In this document: positions 8,501-15,935 of the stretch, one piece after another
Layout of the letters: the number at the start of each line of letters is the position of its first letter
How positions within the stretch are numbered: the first letter of the stretch is position 1
DNA from: Amycolatopsis marina
Lineage (GTDB): Bacteria; Actinomycetota; Actinomycetes; Mycobacteriales; Pseudonocardiaceae
DNA: 64,000 nt
Assembly: GCF_900111885.1 (NCBI RefSeq)
Contig: NZ_FOKG01000022.1
Span: forward strand, 36,741 to 100,740
Direction: 5' to 3'
Translations under genes and position numbers: made by a program
Notes under the pieces: model-generated
What the model was told of the DNA's origin: nothing
The model's input: the letters and a program-made list of their open reading frames with translations, nothing else
Databases searched by the model: none

Positions 8501-11500
8501 GCCGTAGGTGCGGATGCTGCCGAACTCCATCGGCACGAGTGCCGCTTCGCTCGTGTCACGTCCGCCCAGCGCACCGGCGAAAGTCTGCAGGCAGGCGTCC
8601 ACGAGCGCGGGGTGCAGCGACATCAGTGGATGCCGCAACGCGGCCTCCGGCAGGGAGATCTCGGCGATCGCGCGGGTGCCGCTCGCCCGCACCCTGCTCA
8701 TTCCGGTGAAGGCGGGGCCGTAGTCGACACCCAGTTCGTGCAGTTCCCGGTACAGCTCCGTGGTGGAAACGCCCTTGAACTCGGAATCGTCCACTTCGGA
8801 TAAATACTCGTCGGAGGTGGTGCCGGGTACCACGGAAACCGTGGCGCTGGCATGCAGTTCCCAGGTCCCGCCGTCCGGACGGGTGTGCACGGTGACCGAG
8901 CCGCCGTGGTCGGATTCCGGCGCCAGCGTCGTCGTCACCGCGGTGTGCTCGCCGAGCGCGAGTGGTTGGTGCATCACCAGCGAGGTGACCGCGACCTGTT
9001 CGGCCGCGGCCCCGAACGCGGTCCGTGCCGCGGCGTTCGCCATCTCGGCGTAGGCGGCTCCGGGCAGCACCGCGCGTCCGTCGATCCGGTGGTCGGACAG
9101 CCATGGCTGGACGGCCGAGCCAAGGTCGGCGCGCCAGAGGTGCCGGGAGTCGACAGGGGACTCGACGTGCGCTCCGAGCAGGGGGTGTTCCGCCCGCGCC
9201 ACCGGCGCCGCCGCAGGACGGGGTAGCCAGTGCCGCGCGTGCCGCCACGGCGTCGTCGGCAGGTCGAGCACCTGACCGGAGCTGCCGTGCAGCCGGGCCT
9301 TTCGATTCCGCAGTTCCAGTTGGGCGAGCTGCTGGTGGAAGTGCGTCGTCTCGTCATCGCAGTGCCGCAGGGTGGACAGCACGAGCGGTGCCCCGTTCCC
9401 GGTCAGCGCGTGCCGCAGCACCGGGTGCGGGGATATCTCGACGAACGCCGAGTGGCCGTCGGCGATGGCGGCGGTGACGGCACCCGAGAACCGGACCGGC
9501 TTGCGCAGGTTCTCCGCCCAGTAGCCCGGGTCGAACGCGGGCCGGGCGCGGGGATCGGCAAGCGCCGTGCTGTAGAAGGTGAGTGCTGGGGTGCTGGGGC
9601 GCAGTCCCGCCAGCCCTTCCAGGAGGATTCCGGTGACCCGGTCCACGATCGGCGAGTGTGCGGCGACGTCTAGTTTCACCAGCTTCGCCAGCAGCCCACG
9701 AGAGTCCACATCAGACACGATGCGTTCCACGGTGCTCGCGGTTCCCGCGATCACGGTCTGGTCGGGTGCCGACAGTACGGCCACGTCCACGTCCGGGAGA
9801 CCGCGTACCAGCTCGGCCGCCTCCTCGGCGCCGACCTCAAGCAGGGCCATGGCACCGTCCCCGGCGAGGGAGGCGAGCAAGCGCGAGCGCAGCGTGACGA
9901 TCCGCGCCCCGTCGGCCTCGGAGAGCGCTCCCGCGGCGACTGCCGCGGTGACCTCGCCGAAGGAGTGCCCGATCACGGCGGCAGGAACAACCCCGCGGTC
10001 CTGCCACAGCTCGGCGAGCGCGAGTTGAATGCCGAAGACCAGCGGCTGCACGTGGTCCATCGTGCGTGCCTCTACGCCGGCGAGCAGGTCCGCCCGCAGC
10101 GAGAAGCCGGCCTCGGCACGGATCAGGGGGTCGAGCCGGTCGATCGCCGCGGCGAAAACCGGCTCCTCGGCGAACAGCCTGCGGCCCATCCCGGCCCACT
10201 GCGAGCCGTGCCCGGAGAACACGAAGACCGGCCCGCGACCGGCGGCCCCGTCGATCACCTCGGTTTGCTGCTCGCCCTCGGCCAGCGCGCGGAGTCCCTC
10301 GGTCAGCTCACTTACGTCCGATCCGACGACCGCGGCCCGTGCTCTGCCGTCCAGCCGCCTGGCGAGCGTGTGCTCCACGTCGGACAAGCGTGCGGCCGCA
10401 CCGGCGCCGTCGAGCCACCGCGCCAGTGCGCCCGCGCTGTCCGCCAGTCTGGCCGGGTCGGGCGCGCCGAGCAGGAACCGGGTACGCGCCTGTGGCGCGG
10501 CCGGTTCGGAGCTGAGCTCCTGCTGTTGCAGCACCACATGGGCGTTCGAGCCGCCGAAGCCGAAGCCGGAAACACCCGCGATCGCGGTGTTGCCCTGTCG
10601 CGGCCAGTCCTGTCCCGTGTCGGTGACCCGCAGGCCGAGCTCGTCGAAGGGGATGTGCGGGTTGGGTGCCGAGTAGTTGAGGCTGGCCGGAAGCCGACCG
10701 TGGTGCAGGGCGAGGACCACCTTGATCAGGCCGACGACGCCCGCCGCCGCTTCCAGATGCCCCAGATTGCTCTTCACCGAGCCGAGCAGCAGCGGACGGC
10801 CTGCCGGCCTGCCCGCTCCCAGCACGGTCCCGAGCGCCCGTGCCTCGATGGGGTCGCCGAGCAGAGTGCCGGTTCCGTGCGCCTCCACGTAGTCCACGGC
10901 GGTCGGGTCGACGCCGGCCTGCCGGTACGCGGTCCGTAGCAGTGCCTGCTGCGCTTCGGAGTTGGGTGCCGTGAGGCCGTTGGAGCGACCGTCCGAGTTG
11001 CTCGCGGTCCCCCTGATCACCGCGAGCACGCGGTCACCGTCGGCACGCGCGTCGCGCAGCCGCTTGAGCACGAGCATTCCGGCGCCCTCGGCGCGGGAGA
11101 TGCCATCGGCGTCGGCGGAGAAGGGTTTACACCTTCCATTGGCCGAGCTGATCCCCATCTGGTCGAAGTTCGCGGTCACGCCGGGCCCGAGCAGCAGGTT
11201 GGCCCCGCCGACGACGGCCATCCCGCTCTCCCCGGAGAGCAGACTGCGCACGGCGAGGTGGACCGAGGTCAGCGAGGACGAACAGGCGGTGTCCACGGCC
11301 ATACTGGGGCCGCGTAGATCCAGTGCGTAGGAGAGCCGGTTGGCGGCGATGCTCAGCGCGGCGCCGGTGCCGGTCCACGCGTCGACTCCGGACACGTCGG
11401 CGAGGGACTGCGCGCCGTACTCGGTACCGCTGATACCGACGAAGACGCCGGTGTCGCTGCCGCGCAGGGTGCTCGGCGCGATGCCGGCGTGCTCCAGTGC

Positions 11501-12094
11501 CTCCCATGCGACTTCGAGCACCATGCGCTGCTGCGGGTCCATCCTGGCCGCCTCACGCGGTGCGATGCCGAAGAACTCGGCGTCGAATCCGGCGATGTCG
11601 GCCAGGAAGCCACCCTGCCTGCTGATCCCCTCGGGAATACCGGGAATGTCGTCCCAGCGGCCCGGCGGGACTTCGCCGATGGCGTCGCGACCTTCGGTGA
11701 GCAGCCGCCAGAACGCCTCGGGACCTTCGACGCCGCCGGGCAGCCTGCAGCCGAGGCCGATCACCGCGACTGTCGTGTCGGGATCCGGCTCTCCGACGGT
11801 CACCTGTCCATGTGGCGTGTCCTGTGGGACCGGCAGGCTGGGCCGCCCGGTCCCGGTCAGCGCGATGGCCAGCTGGTCGATCGTGGGGTGGTCCCACAGC
11901 AGCGTCGTCGGCAGGTTCCGGTCGAGCAGGTCCTCCAGCGCGCCGGACAGTTCGACCGCGTCGCGTGAGGACAGTCCGTACTCGTCGAGCGGACGCCGGA
12001 CGTCGATCTCGGCAGGCTCCAGATCGCAGGCCTCACCGACCTGTTCGACGAGCCAGTTCCGCAGCTGTTCGGTCGTGAGAGCCGGCTGGGTCAC
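5543..12094 (-). CDS. Type I polyketide synthase: ACP-KS-AT-DH-KR-ACP-carrier(degenerate)-TE
   Basis: 2183 residues. Domains in order: N-terminal ACP (~1-85, Ser42 in YGLSSRD); ketosynthase (~105-530, Cys271 in DTACSSS, plus EAHGTGT and KSNLGH); acyltransferase (~620-920, Ser711 in GHSFGE; the extender-specificity site reads VAAH, neither the malonyl HAFH nor methylmalonyl YASH form); dehydratase (~975-1250, His1002 in HRIDGRAVLP, Asp1166); B-type-like ketoreductase (~1290-1660, TGGLGGLG, VFDD, YATAN); ACP (Ser1769 in GVDSLL); a second carrier fold near 1825-1900 where GGDS is replaced by GGTR (Arg1860), so it cannot be phosphopantetheinylated; thioesterase (~1915-2170, Ser1982 in GWSFGG). 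GTG start preceded by GGGAGGAA inside the end of the FAAL gene. Loading by the neighbouring FAAL onto the N-terminal ACP follows FadD32-Pks13 logic; the product would be a fatty acid lengthened by one unsaturated C2 (or branched) unit if it acts once. Confidence 0.93.
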   Translation of the reverse strand: MTQPALTTEQLRNWLVEQVGEACDLEPAEIDVRRPLDEYGLSSRDAVELSGALEDLLDRNLPTTLLWDHPTIDQLAIALTGTGRPSLPVPQDTPHGQVTVGEPDPDTTVAVIGLGCRLPGGVEGPEAFWRLLTEGRDAIGEVPPGRWDDIPGIPEGISRQGGFLADIAGFDAEFFGIAPREAARMDPQQRMVLEVAWEALEHAGIAPSTLRGSDTGVFVGISGTEYGAQSLADVSGVDAWTGTGAALSIAANRLSYALDLRGPSMAVDTACSSSLTSVHLAVRSLLSGESGMAVVGGANLLLGPGVTANFDQMGISSANGRCKPFSADADGISRAEGAGMLVLKRLRDARADGDRVLAVIRGTASNSDGRSNGLTAPNSEAQQALLRTAYRQAGVDPTAVDYVEAHGTGTLLGDPIEARALGTVLGAGRPAGRPLLLGSVKSNLGHLEAAAGVVGLIKVVLALHHGRLPASLNYSAPNPHIPFDELGLRVTDTGQDWPRQGNTAIAGVSGFGFGGSNAHVVLQQQELSSEPAAPQARTRFLLGAPDPARLADSAGALARWLDGAGAAARLSDVEHTLARRLDGRARAAVVGSDVSELTEGLRALAEGEQQTEVIDGAAGRGPVFVFSGHGSQWAGMGRRLFAEEPVFAAAIDRLDPLIRAEAGFSLRADLLAGVEARTMDHVQPLVFGIQLALAELWQDRGVVPAAVIGHSFGEVTAAVAAGALSEADGARIVTLRSRLLASLAGDGAMALLEVGAEEAAELVRGLPDVDVAVLSAPDQTVIAGTASTVERIVSDVDSRGLLAKLVKLDVAAHSPIVDRVTGILLEGLAGLRPSTPALTFYSTALADPRARPAFDPGYWAENLRKPVRFSGAVTAAIADGHSAFVEISPHPVLRHALTGNGAPLVLSTLRHCDDETTHFHQQLAQLELRNRKARLHGSSGQVLDLPTTPWRHARHWLPRPAAAPVARAEHPLLGAHVESPVDSRHLWRADLGSAVQPWLSDHRIDGRAVLPGAAYAEMANAAARTAFGAAAEQVAVTSLVMHQPLALGEHTAVTTTLAPESDHGGSVTVHTRPDGGTWELHASATVSVVPGTTSDEYLSEVDDSEFKGVSTTELYRELHELGVDYGPAFTGMSRVRASGTRAIAEISLPEAALRHPLMSLHPALVDACLQTFAGALGGRDTSEAALVPMEFGSIRTYGEVSRGSLVHVSVTTSDDDSSGLLGELHLVDNEGRVLLEIDDIFIRRVPRTELAAPLADSLVTTTWEPAGLDSGDAAVPAGPVLALSAGAHPLTAPLTDLASAGSALHWADYREPEQVRAALTATAPAEVVFLLPTKTAGGPAALAVAEQAVLAISATVRELVEGAAGRARLHLVTTGARAVGDDAGDPALAALRGLVRVLAYEHPELGASLVDLDPRDSAQDSARHLLAELSEGGAEDEVAWRAGTRLAARLGHAPAPTGAKVHLARPDGAYVITGGLGGLGLLLADWLSGHGAGKVVLNGRSAPGPVARAAIEAITSAGTEVEVVLGDLADAGTAHRLVEAAGGASALRGVVHAAAVFDDRTTTRLDADTLHRTWLPKAYGAWRLHEATRDCALDWWVGFSSAAALHGLPGQPAYATANAYLDELAALRRAEGLPAVSVCWGTWAEVGAAAGLEIPWLHPVAPQDGLAALEAAMCRNEAVVGAARLNTPRLLDAFPGLSRVPFFTGVLGEAGIDPESTGWAGLTALRSLPAVAAAAAAGEQVRARIASVLGFAPERLDTTTALAALGVDSLLAVRIRNAVQHDFELALPVSLLLRGASTADVEQWLLGELGLKSTEPAESAAPVLIPPRDAAERLVTSAWRDVLGTEVGVTQDFYGIGGTRAKAEAVTALLVERSGRELTISELFERPTIERMAEHLREEEHTGSPLRVLREHGTRSPLFFFHPGGGDTAVYRQLVQLLDPDVPVYGFDRIEGVADVEDRVRHYLPELRAVQPRGPYRIAGWSFGGFLAYEMAQQLRAAGEQVEILAMIDPILPLPNETGLSDVALLEKRFERFEEFLESSYGRRISLPYERLARLDDEAQVQLLIDTMLAEGLVNSAVSEAILHHQRTSFLDARSLERYQPDPYDGRAVFFSAADQVPGGLRDQRFDRTDPARGWDAVCADLEVITVPGHHLSLLDPPNVDVVGRHLRHLLSAVLDAVGTRTS

Positions 12095-12096
12095 CG

Positions 12097-13848
12097 CTAT
12101 TCCTCCCAGAAACGCTGCTTGGTCGCGGCGCGGGCGATCTTGCCGCTGGATGTCCGGAGCACACTGCCCGGCGGAACCAGTCTGAACCCGCGGAGCTTGA
12201 CGTCGTGCTTGGCGGAGACGGCTCTGCGTACCGCCCTCGCCACCTCGTCCTCGTCGGGCGTGGCAGACCCGGCCTTCCTGCTGAACTCCGCCACCACAGC
12301 CGCACCTTCACCGGCCGTGGAGGAGGTCACGGCGAAGGCGGCCACGTGGTCCCTGCGGATCGCGGGGTGCGCGTCCTGCACCGTGGCCTCGATGTCCTGC
12401 GGGTAGTGGTTCTTGCCGTCGATGATGATCAGGTCTTTGATCCGGCCGGTGATGTAGAGCAAACCGTCGTGCACCAGGCCGAGGTCGCCGGTGCGCAACC
12501 AGCCAGTCGCGGGTGTGTCCTCGTCTGCGCCGGAGATGGTCGCGTCGAAGGTCTCCGCGCTGCGCTCGGGCTGCTGCCAGTACCCGCGTGCGACGTTCGG
12601 CCCGTGTACCCAGATCTCGCCGACCGCGCCGTCGGGGCGAACGGTGCGCTCCTCCGGGTGCACGATACGGACGAGCTGGGCGTGCGGCCTGCCTGCGGCC
12701 ACCAGCTCGAGTGCGTCCGCGCTGCCCCTGGGCAGCGCTGTGGCCCGATCCTCGGCGAGGGCCGCGCGGTCGAACGCGGTGACCGTCGGCCCGTCCTCCC
12801 TGGTGTTGGTGACGAACACCGTCGCCTCGGCGAGACCGTACGACGGCCGGTGCGCCGCTGCCTGGAAGCCGTGCGGGCCGAACGCCTCGAGGAAGGCCTC
12901 GATCGTGCCCGAGCGGACGGGCTCACTGCCGTTGATCACGGCGCGGATCCCGGACAGGTCCAGGTCGGCCCGGTCGGCCTCCTTCACCTTGCGCACGGCG
13001 TACTCGAAGGCGAAGTTCGGTGCGGCGGCGAAGACGTTCGGGTGGCTCGACATCTGCCGGAGCCAGCGGGCCGGGCGCATGATGAAGTTGAACGGCGTCA
13101 TGAACACCGAGTGCGCGCCGGTCAGCGCAGGGATGCACAGCAGCTGGATCAGGCCCATGTCGTGGAAGAACGGGATCCATCCCGCGCAGGTCCAGTCGGC
13201 CTCCACACCGAAGGCGGAGCTGCCCTGCCACGTGTTGCTGACCGCGGCGCGATGGGTGATCACCGCACCGGCCGGGGCCCTCGTGGAGCCGGAGGTGTAC
13301 TGCAGGTACGCGGGCTCGTCCAGGTCGAGGTCGGGGGCGACGAAATCGGCACCGCCGACGATCTCGGGTGCGTCGACCGCGAGGATCTGCTTCGGCATCG
13401 GGACCGGGTTGGACTCGGCCAGCGAGCGGACCGCTTCCAGCGCGGACTCCGACGTCAGCCAGACCTCTGGCGCACAGTCGGCGAGCGCGTTGACCAGACG
13501 GCCGCCGTGCTGGCTCACCTCGGGTGCGAACAACGGAACCGCGACGGTACCTGCGTGCAGGGCACCGAGAAAGCCGACCACGTAGTTGAGGTCCTGCGGC
13601 GCGAGGATGGCGACTCGCTGTCCGGGAGAGGTGACTTGCGTGATCGCTGCGGCCGTTGCCCGCACCCGGTCGGCCAGCTCGGCCCAGGAGAGGGTGTGCT
13701 CGACGCCGTCGCGGTCTCCGGAGTAGTCGACGAAGGTGAAGGCGCGGCGTGCGGACCCGGCCCGGTCGAACAGGTACGAGGTCAGCGGTCGTAGCTCCGG
13801 GACGTGGGTGCCTGTCTCGGCGGAGTACCGGCGCTGCGCCAACGACAT
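12097..13848 (-). CDS. Fatty acyl-AMP ligase (FadD32-like FAAL)
   Basis: About 583 residues. YLQYTSGSTRAPAGAVITH is the ATP-binding A3 motif; SYGLAEATVF and GWLRTGDLG are the A5 and A7 motifs; ITGRIKDLIIIDGKNHYPQDIE is the hinge, and the C-terminal Lys lies in TSSGKIARAATK. The FAAL-type insertion after LYITGR fits adenylate formation rather than CoA ligation. ATG at 13848 is chosen because TAGGTGA sits seven bases before it; the GTG at 13857 lies inside that ribosome site. Ends two bases before the PKS start, so it should activate a fatty acid and pass it directly to the PKS N-terminal ACP. Likely controlled from the palindrome at 13911-13930. Confidence 0.92.
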   Translation of the reverse strand: MSLAQRRYSAETGTHVPELRPLTSYLFDRAGSARRAFTFVDYSGDRDGVEHTLSWAELADRVRATAAAITQVTSPGQRVAILAPQDLNYVVGFLGALHAGTVAVPLFAPEVSQHGGRLVNALADCAPEVWLTSESALEAVRSLAESNPVPMPKQILAVDAPEIVGGADFVAPDLDLDEPAYLQYTSGSTRAPAGAVITHRAAVSNTWQGSSAFGVEADWTCAGWIPFFHDMGLIQLLCIPALTGAHSVFMTPFNFIMRPARWLRQMSSHPNVFAAAPNFAFEYAVRKVKEADRADLDLSGIRAVINGSEPVRSGTIEAFLEAFGPHGFQAAAHRPSYGLAEATVFVTNTREDGPTVTAFDRAALAEDRATALPRGSADALELVAAGRPHAQLVRIVHPEERTVRPDGAVGEIWVHGPNVARGYWQQPERSAETFDATISGADEDTPATGWLRTGDLGLVHDGLLYITGRIKDLIIIDGKNHYPQDIEATVQDAHPAIRRDHVAAFAVTSSTAGEGAAVVAEFSRKAGSATPDEDEVARAVRRAVSAKHDVKLRGFRLVPPGSVLRTSSGKIARAATKQRFWEE

Positions 13849-13910
13849 AGTAGTCACCTAACAGGAATAGTGGGGATCGACGGGGACACTCAATGGCGTG
13901 CGGGGACGCG

Positions 13911-13930
13911 GGCTACGTGGCCACGTAGCC
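13911..13930. promoter_or_regulatory. Perfect 20-bp palindrome, probable operator of the FAAL-PKS operon
   Basis: GGCTACGTGGCCACGTAGCC is fully self-complementary and lies 63-82 bases upstream of the FAAL start at 13848. Size and symmetry fit a dimeric regulator of the TetR class; no such regulator gene is adjacent, the nearest being at 19668-20309. Confidence 0.6.
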
Positions 13931-13954
13931 GACGCTGTGTCTTATTCAAAAGTC

Positions 13955-14027
13955 GGGTTATTCACCGCCGATGCCGCAGCGGGGGCCCTCTCCGGGGCGG
14001 CCCCGTCCGCCGACTAGTGAATAACCC
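13955..14027. repeat. 11-bp inverted repeat flanking a GC-rich hairpin region
   Basis: GGGTTATTCAC (13955-13965) and GTGAATAACCC (14017-14027) are perfect inverted copies 51 bases apart; the interior has GGGGC and GGCCCC arms. It could be a transcript structure or the ends of a tiny non-coding element. Confidence 0.5.
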
Positions 14028-14234
14028 TCCCGGTCTGGAGAATCTGGTCTTCTTCGGTCAACCTGTTGCTGATGTTGTCGTTCGGGTCGACAACTACAAC
14101 TCTGCGAACTCGTGGGCGGCGAAATCACGCTATTGGCTGACAAGCGGACCCAACCGTAGCCACGGTGTGAACCGTCCGCAAGCCGCGATCGCAGTTTCTC
14201 CCCGATCGGGTAACGCCTCTGGCGGGTATATCAC

Positions 14235-14250
14235 TAACTCTACGGAGTTA
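14235..14250. promoter_or_regulatory. 16-bp palindrome TAACTC-TACG-GAGTTA
   Basis: Perfect 6-bp arms around TACG, about 117 bases before the MFS exporter start at 14367, in an AT-rich stretch. Candidate operator for that gene. Confidence 0.4.
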
Positions 14251-14366
14251 ACTGTCACCATCGTGAGCGTTTTTGCGTAGGGGTGGGGGTGTTGTCGGGT
14301 GCGCTGAGTGACAAGTCATGCTAGGCGGCGATCCGTCGAGGATGCACCCGACCGGAAGGCGGAGAT

Positions 14367-15935
14367 GTGGCACACGGTGACACCGGGCGCGATCCCGCGG
14401 TAGCGGAGGCGACAGCCCAGGTAGCAGGGCCGCGGCCGGCCCGTGCCGCGCGCAGGGGACGACCGTGGCTGACCCTTGTCGCGACGGTGCTCGGCGGGGC
14501 GATGGTCGGCCTCGACGGCACCGCGATCACCATAGCGGCGCCCTTCATCTCCGCGTCGGTGGGTGCGAGTCTCGGTGAACTGGAACTGATCGCCAATGCC
14601 TACCTGGTCGCACTCGCGATCGGCCTACTGCCCGCGGGCAGATTGGCGGACCGGTTCGGCAGGCGGAAGATATTCGTCATCGGAGTTCTCGGTTTTGCTG
14701 TCGCATCTGTCGGAATCGCCCTTTCCGGCAGTGTCCTGGCTCTCGTTCTGTGTCGTGTTCTCCAAGGATTTGCCGGAGCGTTGTTGCAACCTGCGGCGCT
14801 CGCATTGCTGCGTAATGCGTTTCCTGTTGAGAAAATCGGGCTTCCGCTGGGAATCTGGGGTGGCGCGAACGCACTCGCGATCGGCCTCGGACCGGTGATC
14901 GCGGGCGTGATCGTGCAGGGCTTCGACTGGCCCGCCGTCTTCCTGCTCAACGTGCCCGTCGCCGCGATCGTGCTCGGTCTCGTGGTGTACGGCGTCGCCG
15001 AGTCTGCAGGCGGGCGGGACGAGCGCAAGGGAGTGCTGCGGGCCCTGTTGCGAATCCGGGCCGTGCATCTGGGCTCGGTGCTCGTCGGATTCACCTCGTT
15101 TGCCGTGTTCGCGCTGCTCTTCCTGCTCACGTTGTTCCTGCAGAACGTCAAGGGACTGCCGCCGATCCAGGCGGGCGCGTGGATGCTGCCGCCGACCTGC
15201 GTCGTGGTGCTGTCGGCCCCGCTCGGGGGACTGCTGGCGCAGCGGTTCGGGCCGCGCCTTCCTGTCGCGGCCGGTTTCGTGTTCGTCGCGGTCGGCCTCG
15301 CCGGGGTCGCGTCGTTGCAGGCCGGGGCCGAGTTCAGCGACCTGCTCTACCCCGGCGCGCTCGTCGGGTTCGGTATCGGGATGAGCGTCATCGCCGCCAC
15401 CGAGACCATGCTCGGAGCGACGCCGGAGGCCGAGACCGGCACGGTGTCCGCGGTGCAGCAGATCGCCAGCCAGATCGGCGGCGTGCTCGGCATCGTGACG
15501 GTCGGCGCCGTGATGTCCTGGCAGGTGCTGCGGTCCCTGCCGAACCGGATCGCCGAGGCCGGGCTGCCCACACCCATCGGCGACGCTGTTCTGGGTGGGG
15601 CCGATTCCGTCACACAGGGCACCGTGCCCGCCGGGTTCGAGGGCGGGCAAACGGCGCTGTCCGGTGCGGTGCGGACGATCACCGCGCTCGGCTTCACCGA
15701 CGGGATGGGGGCGGCCCTGCTGGTGGTCGCGGGCGTCGCTCTCCTCGGTGCGGTGCTCGCGCTGGCGCTGCCGAAGCAGCGCCCGGCTGCGCTTGCCGGG
15801 GTGGACGAGGGGGTTGCCCGCGCTGTGGTGGGGGAGGAGGCCGCCGCTCCGGCCGGGGCTGCTGCCGGTTCGGCCGATGCCGCTTCCGCTGCTCCGCCTT
15901 CGGCCTCGCGGCGAGGCGACTCGGCCACCAGATGA
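14367..15935 (+). CDS. MFS drug-resistance-type transporter (DHA2/EmrB-QacA family)
   Basis: 522 residues, GTG start after GGCGGAG. About fourteen membrane segments; TVLGGAMVGLDGTAITIAAP matches the first-helix signature of DHA2 proteins and LADRFGRRKIFV is the MFS loop motif. Family members export antibiotics, dyes or lipids with proton antiport. The last ~80 residues are Ala/Gly/Pro-rich and overlap, on the opposite strand, the end of the MMPL gene. Placed head-to-head with the FAAL-PKS operon, it may export that product or provide self-protection; this is inference from position. Confidence 0.9.
   Translation: MAHGDTGRDPAVAEATAQVAGPRPARAARRGRPWLTLVATVLGGAMVGLDGTAITIAAPFISASVGASLGELELIANAYLVALAIGLLPAGRLADRFGRRKIFVIGVLGFAVASVGIALSGSVLALVLCRVLQGFAGALLQPAALALLRNAFPVEKIGLPLGIWGGANALAIGLGPVIAGVIVQGFDWPAVFLLNVPVAAIVLGLVVYGVAESAGGRDERKGVLRALLRIRAVHLGSVLVGFTSFAVFALLFLLTLFLQNVKGLPPIQAGAWMLPPTCVVVLSAPLGGLLAQRFGPRLPVAAGFVFVAVGLAGVASLQAGAEFSDLLYPGALVGFGIGMSVIAATETMLGATPEAETGTVSAVQQIASQIGGVLGIVTVGAVMSWQVLRSLPNRIAEAGLPTPIGDAVLGGADSVTQGTVPAGFEGGQTALSGAVRTITALGFTDGMGAALLVVAGVALLGAVLALALPKQRPAALAGVDEGVARAVVGEEAAAPAGAAAGSADAASAAPPSASRRGDSATR

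Larger units (their letters stand above)
13858..14366. other. Divergent control region between FAAL-PKS operon and MFS exporter
   Basis: A 509-base gap with no convincing gene. It separates the leftward lipid operon from the rightward exporter and holds a perfect 20-bp palindrome (13911-13930), a pair of 11-bp inverted arms (13955-13965 and 14017-14027) around a GC-rich centre, and a 16-bp palindrome (14235-14250). Its base composition is clearly more AT-rich between 14030 and 14260 than the flanking genes. Promoters for both directions must lie here, but I could not place -35/-10 boxes with confidence. Confidence 0.7.

Noticed and set aside
6182..8803. 873-codon rightward frame inside the PKS gene
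   Set aside because: Antisense of conserved PKS domains; low-complexity composition.
13955..14027. Insertion-sequence ends
   Set aside because: Inverted arms enclose only 51 bases and no transposase or target duplication was found; kept only as an inverted repeat.
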